Assembly (NCBI RefSeq): GCF_003939025.1
Contig: NZ_RQIH01000004.1
Coordinates: forward strand, 310,001 to 374,000
DNA length: 64,000 nucleotides
Origin: Rhizobium sophoriradicis
Lineage (GTDB): Bacteria > Pseudomonadota > Alphaproteobacteria > Rhizobiales > Rhizobiaceae
Direction of reading: 5' to 3'
Position 1 is the stretch's first letter. Each line of letters begins with the position of its first letter. Below the pieces are notes generated by a model. That model did not search any database and was not told the DNA's origin. It was given only the letters and a program-made list of their open reading frames with translations. Made by a program: the position numbers and the translations under genes. Shown here piece after piece: positions 7,992 through 16,517 of the stretch.

Positions 7992-9253
7992 GATTGGGCT
8001 CCTCTCATGGTGTTGACGGCGCGCATGCCGAGCTGGATGTACTGACCTGATATATCGACCTCCAGGCCGGGTACGATCACCCTGACGACTGAGACAGGCA
8101 GAGCCTGATAATGCGGGAACGGCACGACGACGATCTGCTCGACCCCGGTCGCCGTCAGCCGGTCGGCAATATGGCCGATGGTCTCCTGGATGGTTGCGGG
8201 ACGGTGATGGCCGGGCTGGAAGGCGCGCATTCGGCTATTGCCCTCGCAGAGTTCGACCACCTGCTGCATCGCCGCACTTTTGTCGAGCCGCTGATAGATG
8301 CGCGGCGAGAAATCATCGCGGCTACCGGCGATCGCCGTCAGCCGGCTCTGCGCCGCCTCGGTGATGGCGCGCAGGGCGGCGCGCACGGGATCGGGGTGGC
8401 AGCCGCAACCGCCGCAGACATGGGTCCAGCGCGCATCGACGCGGTCGGACAGATTGCCCGGCATGATGACGGCCAGAAACGCCGGAACGCCGATATCCGT
8501 GGTCATGTCGAGCAGCAGCAGCCGCATGCCGGCGCGCGAAATCCGGTCGGTCATGACATCGATGATCGCATCGCCGAATGAGGCGGGATCGATCCGGCTC
8601 TCCTTGAGGCGCTGCGGCGATTTCAGCTGGGTCAGGGCCCAGGCGTCGCGCTCTACCAGCTCGCAAAGCCCGTGCAGGACCGCTTCGGACGGCGTGTTGC
8701 CGGAGGCCAGCCCGTCGCTCGACTGCTCGAAGCCTGACGGACGCTCGCCGCGATGGTCAAGGCCGACGAGCCACCAGGGAACGAAGACGCTGCTGCCGGA
8801 GAGGATGTCGAGGCCGGAGCACCAGGGGATGGGGCCGCCGCCGATGTCATCGGGTGCGCAACGCGCAACATTGTCGAGATCGATCATGGCGGCGCCTTCC
8901 GCCCGCATGCTCTCGACGGTCGCCTGTGTCAGGTCGGCTGGGGCAATTTCCGCGATCCGCGTCTCGATCGCCTCCATGGCGGCCGATGCCATGGCGGCAT
9001 CATTGTCGATGCCTTTGCCCTGGAAGACCGAAAGCGTATGGCTGTTCGGCCTCGTCGCGAAGGCGACGGGGATGTTCAGCACGTCGAGGGCGGTCAGCAG
9101 GCCGACGCGCGTAATGCCGAATTCGCGCAGATGTGGCCTGACGGCGGCCAATGTCTGCGCCGGCGTGACCGCACGGTCATGATAGTCGCTGACGCCGGCC
9201 GATGATCGTTCGAGGTCATCGGCTAGCGTTTCAAGGTCGGCGAAGGCGGACAT
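7988..9253 (-). CDS. YcaO-domain ATP-dependent cyclodehydratase/thioamidase-like enzyme
   Basis: A 421-residue YcaO protein. The ATP and Mg-binding motifs are intact: S90-x3-E94-x2-E97, E198-x2-E201 within LCELVERDA after SSDGLASGNTPSEA, and E299-x2-Q302-x-R304 in the RAITEAAQSRL segment. YcaO enzymes phosphorylate a peptide backbone amide to form azolines or, with TfuA, thioamides. The enzyme has an unusual local cysteine set, CGGCGC (C280, C283, C285), which may bind metal. No E1-like or F-protein partner domain is fused or adjacent, and TfuA follows with a 4-bp overlap, favouring the TfuA-dependent type. AGGAA upstream of ATG 9253 lies just after the stop of a 47-residue peptide gene, so the three form a tight operon. 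Confidence 0.92.
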   Translation of the reverse strand: MSAFADLETLADDLERSSAGVSDYHDRAVTPAQTLAAVRPHLREFGITRVGLLTALDVLNIPVAFATRPNSHTLSVFQGKGIDNDAAMASAAMEAIETRIAEIAPADLTQATVESMRAEGAAMIDLDNVARCAPDDIGGGPIPWCSGLDILSGSSVFVPWWLVGLDHRGERPSGFEQSSDGLASGNTPSEAVLHGLCELVERDAWALTQLKSPQRLKESRIDPASFGDAIIDVMTDRISRAGMRLLLLDMTTDIGVPAFLAVIMPGNLSDRVDARWTHVCGGCGCHPDPVRAALRAITEAAQSRLTAIAGSRDDFSPRIYQRLDKSAAMQQVVELCEGNSRMRAFQPGHHRPATIQETIGHIADRLTATGVEQIVVVPFPHYQALPVSVVRVIVPGLEVDISGQYIQLGMRAVNTMRGAQS

Positions 9254-9266
9254 ACCTATTTGTTCC

Positions 9267-9410
9267 TCAGCGGAACTTCAGGGCGTGTGTCAGATTTTCC
9301 AGCGCATTCGCAGTGATGTTGAGTTCGTCCTGCTTCATCGCTGCCTTGGCTGCAGCGGAGAAACGCGGCTGGGAGGGGATTGCGGCATTGGTTTCAACAG
9401 TGGCTTTCAT
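9267..9410 (-). CDS. Candidate precursor peptide for the YcaO/TfuA locus
   Basis: A 47-residue ORF starting at ATG 9410 with GGAG 7 nt upstream and ending 13 bp before the YcaO start. It begins MKATVETNAA, contains no Cys or Gly, is rich in Ala (11 of 47), and ends in an amphipathic LENLTHALKFR segment. It resembles no RiPP family I know; trifolitoxin's precursor is different in length and sequence. Its position, size, good ribosome-binding site and coupling to the modification genes argue that it is the substrate, with thioamidation of the backbone not requiring Cys or Ser. It could instead be a small accessory protein. No leader-peptidase or exporter gene is adjacent. Confidence 0.65.
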   Translation of the reverse strand: MKATVETNAAIPSQPRFSAAAKAAMKQDELNITANALENLTHALKFR

Positions 9411-9431
9411 TTTCCATCTCCAATGACATAG

Positions 9432-9446
9432 GGCAGCCGGGCTGCC
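9432..9446. promoter_or_regulatory. Inverted repeat in the leader of the peptide gene
   Basis: GGCAGC-N3-GCTGCC is a perfect 6-bp inverted repeat 22 bp upstream of the candidate precursor start, in the 104-bp gap after the BTAD regulator. It may be an operator or a leader hairpin. There is no T-run on either strand. A 12-bp sequence AAGCGTTACAGG at 9483-9494, also present at 7254-7265, lies in the same gap. Confidence 0.4.
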
Positions 9447-9514
9447 GTTAACCATTGGAGGGGAACACCACCTGCGTCATTTAAGCGTTACAGGCTTCGT
9501 TAAAAGGCCTTTAA

Positions 9515-11467
9515 TCAGGGAAGTCCGGCCAGTTGCAGGCCATGAATCAGCGTTTCGGTGTACCGGGGATCGCGATCGGGCACGAAATGGCGGATGTCTT
9601 CGCTGCGGAAATCCGGGAAATTTTCCAGAACGACGCCGGCATAAGTGCCGGCCTTTTTCACGTCACCCGCCATAGCATGGGCGGCGGCGAGCAGTCGGGC
9701 GGTAGCCTGCTTGGACTTCACCGGCTCAAGCGCTTCGATCGTCTGCTGGTATTCTCCGCGATCGAAATGAATGCCGCCGCGATTCCAGTAGTAATAATCG
9801 GGGGGCAAGGGATTAAGCTTGAAAGCGGCCTTGTTCAGATCCAGCGCTTTGTCAAAGTCACCGTAGTGGCAGAGCGCATCGGCATAATCGGCGAGGATAT
9901 CGGCATCGTTGGGATTGAGATCCTGGGCCTGCTGGAAATATTCCAGGCTTTCGTCGAAACGGCGGCGGTACAGCGCCACGAAGCCGAGCTCGCGGAAGGC
10001 GCGGCCGCTGTTCGGGTCGGACTGCTGGGCGAGCCGCGCGGCACCATTGGCCTCGTCGAGCAGATCGGTGTCCTGCATGCCGCGGATCAGCCATTCCATG
10101 CCGAGCGCGCGCGACACGCCGGCATGAGCGGCCGAGAAGTGTTCATAACGATTGAGCGAGGATTTGAACCATTTGCGCGCCTGGCGCAGATGCTGCAGAT
10201 CAGTCTGGGCGATCAGCCGCTTGCCTTCGAGATAGAGACGGTAGGCCGACGGCGGCGCGTCGCCGATCGGCATCGCCAGTTCGTGGCGCTCGATGGTGTC
10301 GGCGAGCGTGGAAACGATCCGCCGTGTCAGATGCGCGAAGGATTCGCTGATCTTCTGCATGACCAGCGGCAGTTCCAGCGCCCAGATAACCTCCGACGTC
10401 GTCGTCCGCGTCAGCCGGCAGGTTGCGTAGACATCCTCGTCGCGGCCCTGGATGGTCACGTAGACCGCATAATCGAAGTTGAGATCGAGCGGCCCGGGGA
10501 CGGCGCGCGCCGGATCGGCTGAGCGACTGAGAATCTCGAGGCTCGTATGGGCTGCGATCACCTTGAAGCCGCGCTGCTGGCTGAGGCCGATGGTGACATC
10601 TTCGAGAAGAGCCCTGCCGACGCGCTCCATCAGCGGATCGGTAAAAATGCTTTCGGGCGGCAGGATGATGATCCGCGGCTGACCGAGCGCATCGGCGAAG
10701 CCACCGAGCGCGGAAGGGCGCTCGGCCGCGGCTGCCTGTGCTGCCGGAACCAGGCCGAGTTCGCGGGCAAGCGCAGTGGTGCTTTCCTCCGGCTCGGTGT
10801 CGAAGTCGTCCTTCAGCTGGCTCTTGCACTTCAGATAGGCCTGACGGGCCGCGGCCGGATCGTTCATCCTGACATAGAGGCGCATCAGAGCGCGATAGGC
10901 CGTCTCGCTGGCAGGGTCGAGTTCCAACAGCCGCCTGGCAAGCGCGACCTGCTCGTCATCCGACCTGTCTTGCGATGTTTCGATCAGCCGGGTCAGATGG
11001 ACCGAGCGCCATTCGTCGATGCGCTGGCGTTCAAAGGTCAGCCAGTCCTCGGCGCCTTGCGTCGGCGATTTGGCGCCTTCCAGCAGTTCGCCGTTCAGCA
11101 TATTGCTGTCTTCGGGGGCGAGCGGCCCTTTCTGTTTCAGGATATGAACATCGACCTCCCAGCCATCCGCAAGCCCGATATGGGTTCGGGTCGCGGCAAG
11201 CAGCGGCGGAAGGTCGGCGGGGATACTCTGCTCAATGCGCGACAGCAGCTGGCGCAGGCTGCCGGCCCGTTTTTCCGGCAGTTCCGATTGCCAGAGCTGA
11301 CGCCTGACGGTTTCGCGGTCGAGTTCGAGATTGGCTTCGGCGGCGAGCATGGCGAGGAGAAAATAAGACTTCTCCGGCAAGGGGAGTTCCCTCCCCGCTG
11401 CCAGCAGCCTCGGTCTCCCGAGCAGGCACAGCCTGTTCTTCGACATCTGTCCGGATGTCCGTTGCAT
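9515..11467 (-). CDS. BTAD-domain transcriptional activator with C-terminal TPR region
   Basis: A 650-residue cytoplasmic regulator-like protein. Residues ~10-90 form an OmpR/SARP-type winged helix (LCLLGRPRLL...LPEKSYFLLAMLA, TVRRQLW, SLRQLLSRIEQSI). Residues ~130-245 form a BTAD helical domain (LLEGAKSPTQGAEDWLTFERQRIDEW, LLELDPASETAYRALMRLYVRMND). A TolB-like/cyclase-associated region follows (IIILPPESIFTDPLMERVGRALLEDVTIGLS), and TPR repeats run from ~430 to 620 (FRELGFVALYRRRFDESLEYFQQAQDLNPNDADILADYA). The gene precedes the peptide/YcaO/TfuA genes on the same strand with a 104-bp gap, making it the best candidate for a pathway-specific activator. An internal ATG at 11446 is an alternative start. 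Confidence 0.85.
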   Translation of the reverse strand: MQRTSGQMSKNRLCLLGRPRLLAAGRELPLPEKSYFLLAMLAAEANLELDRETVRRQLWQSELPEKRAGSLRQLLSRIEQSIPADLPPLLAATRTHIGLADGWEVDVHILKQKGPLAPEDSNMLNGELLEGAKSPTQGAEDWLTFERQRIDEWRSVHLTRLIETSQDRSDDEQVALARRLLELDPASETAYRALMRLYVRMNDPAAARQAYLKCKSQLKDDFDTEPEESTTALARELGLVPAAQAAAAERPSALGGFADALGQPRIIILPPESIFTDPLMERVGRALLEDVTIGLSQQRGFKVIAAHTSLEILSRSADPARAVPGPLDLNFDYAVYVTIQGRDEDVYATCRLTRTTTSEVIWALELPLVMQKISESFAHLTRRIVSTLADTIERHELAMPIGDAPPSAYRLYLEGKRLIAQTDLQHLRQARKWFKSSLNRYEHFSAAHAGVSRALGMEWLIRGMQDTDLLDEANGAARLAQQSDPNSGRAFRELGFVALYRRRFDESLEYFQQAQDLNPNDADILADYADALCHYGDFDKALDLNKAAFKLNPLPPDYYYWNRGGIHFDRGEYQQTIEALEPVKSKQATARLLAAAHAMAGDVKKAGTYAGVVLENFPDFRSEDIRHFVPDRDPRYTETLIHGLQLAGLP

Positions 11468-11710
11468 CCCTGGTTCTCACCCCTGAAAGCCATGGCGCGC
11501 AAACGTAGCGGTCGCGTGACCATGTTAGAGCTATACGAGCGCCGCGCATAGCGGTTTTTGCTATAATGAGAAGAAGTTTCAGCGAATATTTGCAATTTCC
11601 CGTATCGCTCGCCGGAAAGATGCTTCGCCAACACTTGCCGAATGAGGTGCTGTGGGCGTTCTGCGGCGACGAATTGTTTGAGCCGTCGCCGGCCTTTATA
11701 GCCGGCAGAG

Positions 11711-11762
11711 TAGAACAGGATGATTTTAGGCCGGATCGGCCTAAAATATAAATCCTGTTCTA
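11711..11762. repeat. Nested intergenic palindrome between nadC and the BTAD gene
   Basis: A 52-bp structure with outer arms TAGAACAGGAT / ATCCTGTTCTA and inner arms ATTTTAGGCCG / CGGCCTAAAAT around a GAT loop. It lies 10 bp after the nadC stop, so it may act as the nadABC terminator. The sequence resembles short palindromic repeats common in Rhizobium intergenic regions. The rest of the 305-bp gap (11468-11710) shows no convincing gene; it must hold the BTAD promoter. Confidence 0.65.
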
Positions 11763-11772
11763 AAGCAAATAG

Positions 11773-12669
11773 TTAGAGAACATGCGCAGCCCGTTCCGGA
11801 CATTTTTCGGTCGCGGCCGATTCAACGAAATCGAGGCCGATGTCCAGGACCGGGGCGCTATGCGTCAGCCAGCCGACCGAAATGAGGTCGACGCCGGCAG
11901 CGGCGATTGCGGCGGCCGTTGCCGGTGTGACCCGGCCGGAGGCCTCGGTGATCGCCCGGCCGGCGACGATGGCGACGGCCTGGCGCAGCTGATCCGGCGT
12001 CATATTGTCGAGCAGAACGGCGTCGACGCCGGTCTCCATCGCCTCGCGCAGCTGATCAAGCCTGTCCACTTCGACCTCGATCTTCACCAGATGGCCGACG
12101 CTAGCCCGGGCTCGGCGGATCGCCTCGGCAACGCCGCCGGCAATCGCCACATGATTGTCCTTGATCAGCACCGCGTCATAAAGTGCGAAACGGTGATTCA
12201 TGCCGCCGCCCGCCCGCACCGCATATTTTGCCAGCGCCCTCAGCCCCGGCGTCGTCTTGCGGGTGCAGGCGACGGAGGCTTTGCTGGCGCTGATGGCGGC
12301 GGCGATCTCCGCCGTCACGGTGGCGATGCCGGAGAGATGGCCGAGGAAATTCAGCGCGGTTCGCTCGGCGGTGAGCAGGCCGCGCGACGGACCTTGTATG
12401 GTGGCGATCACGTCGCCTGGTTTGACCGCGTCGCCATCCTCGACATGGCGTCGCAGGACGATCTCGGGATCGACGAGCGCGAAAGCGAGCTCGGCCGCGT
12501 CGAGACCGGCGATCACGCCCGGCTGACGGGCGGCCATCACCACTGTCGAGCGGTGCTCGCGGGGGATGACCGCTGCCGAGGTGATGTCGCCGGCAAGGCC
12601 GAGATCCTCGAGCAATGCCGCCCGCACCAGTGGCTCGACGATCAGGCGCGGAAGGGGAACGAGTCTCAT
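11773..12669 (-). CDS. nadC: Nicotinate-nucleotide pyrophosphorylase (quinolinate phosphoribosyltransferase)
   Basis: A 298-residue enzyme converting quinolinate and PRPP to nicotinate mononucleotide, third step of de novo NAD synthesis. It shows ALLEDLGLAGDITS, the RTALNFLGHLSGIATVT substrate-site helix, CTRKTTPGLRALAKYAV, GGGMNHRFALYDAVLIKDNH (catalytic region), EVEVDRLDQ, LLDNMTPD and SGRVTPATAAAIAAAGVDLISVGWLTHSAPVLDI. The true start is ATG 12669, one base after the nadB stop, rather than the longer reading. It is the last gene of nadABC, with a palindromic repeat immediately downstream. Confidence 0.95.
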   Translation of the reverse strand: MRLVPLPRLIVEPLVRAALLEDLGLAGDITSAAVIPREHRSTVVMAARQPGVIAGLDAAELAFALVDPEIVLRRHVEDGDAVKPGDVIATIQGPSRGLLTAERTALNFLGHLSGIATVTAEIAAAISASKASVACTRKTTPGLRALAKYAVRAGGGMNHRFALYDAVLIKDNHVAIAGGVAEAIRRARASVGHLVKIEVEVDRLDQLREAMETGVDAVLLDNMTPDQLRQAVAIVAGRAITEASGRVTPATAAAIAAAGVDLISVGWLTHSAPVLDIGLDFVESAATEKCPERAAHVL

Positions 12670-12670
12670 C

Positions 12671-14212
12671 TCAAGCACTCCTGGCAAGGGCATAGGGCGG
12701 TGTTGCGCGGGCGATTTCCAACGCTTGGGAAAGGCGCATCCGTCGGCGCTGCGCATCGGCGAGCGTCAGCGGAAAATCGGTGCGGGCATGGGCGCCGCGC
12801 GATTCCATCCGCAGGCCGGCAAAGACGGCGATCAACAGCGCGACGATGGCCGGATCGGCGGCAGGGCCGTCACTTTCGGCAAGCGGCAGCAGGGCGGCGG
12901 TCGCGTTCTGCACGGCACCCCCATTGCGCAGCACGCCGAGATGGCGCGAGACGATCGGCCGGACGAGCGATGCGTCGGCCGAAACCGGCAGTCTTTCGGA
13001 TTGGAAGGGACTGCCGGTGCGTGCCGGCATGCCCGCTATGTCGCGTGCCGCCCGCATGCCCATCACCGCCGCCTCCAACAGTGAATTGCTGGCCAGCCGG
13101 TTTGCGCCGTGCAGGCCGGTCGAGGCTGCCTCCCCGGCAACCCAGAGGCCGGGAACCGAGCTGCGGCCGTTGGCATCGGTCGCGACGCCGCCCATGTGGT
13201 AGTGAACGGCCGGGCGCACCGGAATAAGGTCTTTCGCCGGATCGATTCCGGCTTCGCCGCAAAGGGCCGCGATGACGGGGAAGCGTATGGCGAACCGGCT
13301 GCCGAGCGCCTCGCGGGCATCGAGGAAGACCCTGCCGCCGCGGGCGATCTCGGCGCTGATGGCGCGCGCCACGACATCGCGCGGCGCAAGCTCGGCGCCC
13401 GGGATGCGGGCCATGAACCGTTCGCCGCGTTCGTTGACGAGCAGGGCCCCCTCGCCGCGCACTGCCTCGCTGACCAGCGCTAAGGGTCTGCGGCGTGAAT
13501 CGAGCGCGGTCGGATGGAACTGGACGAATTCCATGTCGGCAAGGTCAGCACCTGCCCGTGCTGCGAGCGCAATGCCCTGGCCGTAATTGCCGATCGGATT
13601 GGTGGTCGCATCATAAAGGCCGCCGATGCCGCCGGTGGTGAGCACCACCTTGCCGGTCGGCAGGATGGCGGCTCCACCCGCGGTCGCGCAGAGCAGGCCG
13701 GCGACCTCGTCGCCGTCCATCAGAATCCGCCGCGCTTCGAAGCCTTCGAGCACGGATATGGCGGGCGTCTGCGCCACGGCCCGCACCAAGGCGGCGATGA
13801 TTGCCGCACCCGAGCCGTCGCCTTCGGCATGGACGATGCGGCGGCGGTTATGGGCCGCCTCCAGTCCGAGCGAGAATTCTCCCGCCGCATTGCGGTCGAA
13901 GCGCACGCCGGCCTGTTCCAGTGCTGCAATTGCCGACGGGGCATCGGCGATGATGCCGGCCGCGACGGTCCGATCGCAGAGCCCGTCGCCGGCCGCAAGC
14001 GTATCGGCCAGATGCAGCGCCGCGCTGTCGTCGGCGCCGATGCTGGCGGCAATGCCGCCCTGCGCCCAGGCGCTCGAGGTCTGTGTGCCGAGGGCGGCGC
14101 GGGTGACGATGACGGAGGGCTCCGGCGCCAGCGTCAGTGCGGTCATCAGCCCGGCCAGGCCGCTGCCGACGATGACGGTGCGCCCGGCAAGATGATCGAG
14201 ACGTTCGCTCAT
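12671..14212 (-). CDS. nadB: L-aspartate oxidase
   Basis: A 513-residue FAD enzyme oxidising L-aspartate to iminoaspartate, which NadA condenses to quinolinate. It shows the N-terminal dinucleotide motif [80 protein letters not shown], the active-site region [11 protein letters not shown], and [20 protein letters not shown]. It is slightly short of the E. coli form at the C-terminus, as usual in alphaproteobacteria. The start overlaps the nadA stop by 4 bp and the stop is 1 bp before nadC, so the three are coupled. Confidence 0.95.
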   Translation of the reverse strand: MSERLDHLAGRTVIVGSGLAGLMTALTLAPEPSVIVTRAALGTQTSSAWAQGGIAASIGADDSAALHLADTLAAGDGLCDRTVAAGIIADAPSAIAALEQAGVRFDRNAAGEFSLGLEAAHNRRRIVHAEGDGSGAAIIAALVRAVAQTPAISVLEGFEARRILMDGDEVAGLLCATAGGAAILPTGKVVLTTGGIGGLYDATTNPIGNYGQGIALAARAGADLADMEFVQFHPTALDSRRRPLALVSEAVRGEGALLVNERGERFMARIPGAELAPRDVVARAISAEIARGGRVFLDAREALGSRFAIRFPVIAALCGEAGIDPAKDLIPVRPAVHYHMGGVATDANGRSSVPGLWVAGEAASTGLHGANRLASNSLLEAAVMGMRAARDIAGMPARTGSPFQSERLPVSADASLVRPIVSRHLGVLRNGGAVQNATAALLPLAESDGPAADPAIVALLIAVFAGLRMESRGAHARTDFPLTLADAQRRRMRLSQALEIARATPPYALARSA

Positions 14213-15180
14213 ATCGCCAGCATCCTTTCGACGGCGCGCCGCGCCGCTGCGGCGATTGCCGGATCGACCGTCACTTCATGGCGGTTTTCCTCAAGCGCGG
14301 CGCGGATATTGGCGAGCGTGATGCGTTTCATATGCGGGCAGAGATTGCAGGGGCGGATGAACTCGACGTCGGGATGGTGCACGGCGACGTTGTCACTCAT
14401 CGAGCATTCTGTCAGCAACACCACGCGGGCCGGCTTCTGCCTGCCGACATAATTGGACATCACGGCGGTGGAGCCGGCGAAATCGGCCTCGGCCACCACG
14501 TCGGGCGGGCATTCCGGATGGGCGAGTACCGTCACGCCAGGATGGTTTTCGCGCAGCTGGCGGACATCGTCGGCGGTGAAAAGTTCGTGCACCTCGCAAT
14601 GCCCATGCCAGGCGATGATCTCGACATCGGTCTCGCGGGCAACATTGCGCGCAAGATATTCGTCCGGGATCATCAGCACCTTCGGCACGCCGAGCGATTC
14701 GACCACCTGTTTGGCATTGCCGGAGGTGCAGCAGATGTCGGAGGCGGCCTTCACCGCGGCCGAGGTGTTGACATAGGTGACGACGGGCACGCCGGGATGG
14801 GCCTGGAACAAAAGCGCGATATCCTCCGGCGTGATCGAATCCGCCAGCGAGCAGCCGGCGCCGAGATCCGGGATCAGCACGGTTTTCTCAGGGTTCAACA
14901 GCTTGGCGGTCTCGGCCATGAAGTGCACGCCGGCGAGCACAATCACGTCGGCATCGACCTCAATCGCCTTGCGGGCGAGGGCCAGACTGTCGCCGACGAT
15001 ATCGGCCACGCCGTGAAAGATTTCCGGCGTCTGGTAATTGTGGGCGAGGATGACGGCGTTGCGGCGGCGCTTGAGTTCGAGGATAGCGTCGACGTCTTTT
15101 TCGAACATCATCCATTCGGCTTTGGGAATGACGCGGCTGACGCGCTCATAGAGCGAGGATGCGGAAACAGGATGATTCAT
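14209..15180 (-). CDS. nadA: Quinolinate synthase
   Basis: A 323-residue [4Fe-4S] enzyme that condenses iminoaspartate with dihydroxyacetone phosphate to quinolinate. The three cluster cysteines can be placed in [17 protein letters not shown] and [10 protein letters not shown]; conserved histidines are in [10 protein letters not shown] and [11 protein letters not shown]. It is first gene of nadABC. ATG 15180 is preceded by AGGAGCCGGCC. A palindromic operator lies 15-33 bp upstream, and the NadQ-type regulator gene ends just beyond it on the same strand. Confidence 0.95.
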   Translation of the reverse strand: MNHPVSASSLYERVSRVIPKAEWMMFEKDVDAILELKRRRNAVILAHNYQTPEIFHGVADIVGDSLALARKAIEVDADVIVLAGVHFMAETAKLLNPEKTVLIPDLGAGCSLADSITPEDIALLFQAHPGVPVVTYVNTSAAVKAASDICCTSGNAKQVVESLGVPKVLMIPDEYLARNVARETDVEIIAWHGHCEVHELFTADDVRQLRENHPGVTVLAHPECPPDVVAEADFAGSTAVMSNYVGRQKPARVVLLTECSMSDNVAVHHPDVEFIRPCNLCPHMKRITLANIRAALEENRHEVTVDPAIAAAARRAVERMLAI

Positions 15181-15194
15181 GGCCGGCTCCTAAT

Positions 15195-15248
15195 TATGCT
15201 CTATCTGAGCATATCATAGGCAAAGAGATATTCTCGTTGTGAGCATAT
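15195..15248 (-). promoter_or_regulatory. NadQ-type operator upstream of nadABC
   Basis: TATGCTC-N5-GAGCATA (15195-15213) is a perfect palindrome directly in front of nadA. A second half-site, TGAGCATAT, lies at 15240-15248 at the very end of the regulator gene. The shared GAGCATA sequence, its position and the neighbouring regulator make it the probable repressor site for NAD biosynthesis. Confidence 0.65.
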
Positions 15249-15249
15249 G

Positions 15250-16176
15250 TCAATTGCGAGAGAGTGGTAATTTCGTTCCGGCGAGTGCCCGTTCCTCGAG
15301 CACGGTGTGGCGAAAGCGGAAAAGCTTGGCCGGCCGGCCGCCGGTTTCGCTTTCGGTGGCGCCGGTTTCCTCGACCAGTTCCTGCTGTTCGATCAGGCGG
15401 CGGAAGTTCTGCTTGTGCAATGTCAGCCCGGCGAGCGCCTCGATGGTGCGTTGCAGCCGCAAGAGGGTGAAACTCTCCGGCATCAGCTCGAAGACGACGG
15501 GGCGGTATTTGATCTTGGCGCGCAGCCTGGCGATGCCGGTCGCGAGAATCCGGCGGTGATCGGCAAACATTGCACGGCCGAGATTGGCCTCGGCTGCACA
15601 TCCGGCTTCGGCCACCAGCCCGGCTTCATAGAGCAGTTCGTAGCGTTGCAGCGCCAGATCCTCGTTCCAGCCGCCGTCAAGCCCGAAGGTGTAATCGGCG
15701 CGGCGATGGCGGTGATCACGCCGGGCCGGATCGGCATCCGCCCAGCTCTTCAGACGCGTTATGATCTCGCCGAGCACGGCCGGCCGGCCCTGTCGGTGGT
15801 CTTCCCAGGGGAAATAGTCGTACCAGCCATGCCATCCCGGCCGGCCGGCGCCCGCCTGCTCGTTGACAAGACCGAGATAGCTGATCGAGATCGTCCGCCC
15901 GCCGGGAATATCGTTGTTCCGGTCGCGGTCGGCGAAGGTGTAGAGCTGTTCGAGATAGCCGACCGGGTGCTCCGTCTGCTCCTGCACCCATTCGCGCAGA
16001 CCCGATTGCAGCGTGCGATGGCCCATTTCGAAGGGGCCCGACGGCAGCGCATTGCCGGAACGGATGGTCATGACGCGCGGCTCATCCCCCGTCACCGCGA
16101 CGAGCACCGCAATCAATTCCGCATGCGCAAAGCCGATCGTCACAGGGGACCGAATACTCCGTTCCGAATGGGTCAT
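15250..16176 (-). CDS. nadQ: NAD biosynthesis regulator, NadQ/NrtR-like (Nudix-fold plus winged helix)
   Basis: A 308-residue protein with an N-terminal Nudix-like fold (VTIGFAHAELIAVLVAV, GHRTLQSGLREWVQEQTEHPVGYLEQLYTFADRDR, ISISYLGLV) that lacks a canonical catalytic Nudix box, and a C-terminal winged-helix half (FELMPESFTLLRLQRTIEALAG, LHKQNFRRLIEQQELVEETG, GGRPAKLFRFR). This is the architecture of NrtR and of the alphaproteobacterial NadQ group, repressors of nadABC that sense NAD-related metabolites. It lies directly upstream of nadA, separated by the GAGCATA operator. The exact start is uncertain: ATG 16176 or GTG 16185, neither with a good ribosome-binding site. Confidence 0.8.
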   Translation of the reverse strand: MTHSERSIRSPVTIGFAHAELIAVLVAVTGDEPRVMTIRSGNALPSGPFEMGHRTLQSGLREWVQEQTEHPVGYLEQLYTFADRDRNNDIPGGRTISISYLGLVNEQAGAGRPGWHGWYDYFPWEDHRQGRPAVLGEIITRLKSWADADPARRDHRHRRADYTFGLDGGWNEDLALQRYELLYEAGLVAEAGCAAEANLGRAMFADHRRILATGIARLRAKIKYRPVVFELMPESFTLLRLQRTIEALAGLTLHKQNFRRLIEQQELVEETGATESETGGRPAKLFRFRHTVLEERALAGTKLPLSRN

Positions 16177-16302
16177 TCCTGACACAGGCGGGGGCGGAAG
16201 CCAATGGAGCGGGAGCCACTTCGCGGGCCTTCCACATCTCTCTTGTCTCTCGTGAAGATGCCTTTTCGCTTGCGTTCAAGGCGTGTGTCGCGGGCGCTCC
16301 TC

Positions 16303-16454
16303 ACCCCCTCATCTGCCCTACGAGCATCTTCTCCCCGCTGGGGGAGCAAGCCGCACGGTGGCCATTCCTACAGCAAAGGTATCAAGAGGCGAGAGACGCC
16401 GCCACAATTCCCCCTCCCCGGCGGGGAGAAGATGCCGGCAGGCAAATGAGGGGG
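16303..16454. repeat. RIME-type palindromic intergenic repeat, copy A
   Basis: Two arms in inverted orientation, ACCCCCTCATCTGCC...GCATCTTCTCCCCGC on the left and GCGGGGAGAAGATGCC...AAATGAGGGGG on the right, separated by ~60 bp. The same arms appear at 58170-58308 and 60733-60892. This is the pattern of the Rhizobium-specific intergenic mosaic elements. It fills most of the 341-bp gap between the NAD regulator and the panB-like gene; the remainder shows nothing else. Confidence 0.75.
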
Positions 16455-16517
16455 CGAGCGACGGTAGGAGCGAGTGCACTGAGCCTAGGCGAAGGCAACA
16501 ATCATACAGGCACTACC

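Noticed and set aside
9447-9515. EcfG-like GGAAC...CGTT pair near the peptide gene
   Set aside because: The spacer is 19 bp and the orientation is toward the BTAD gene end, so it does not fit the 16-17-bp rule or drive a gene.
11566-11751. 61-codon plus-strand ORF between nadC and the BTAD gene
   Set aside because: It has no ribosome-binding site and its end runs through a palindromic repeat.
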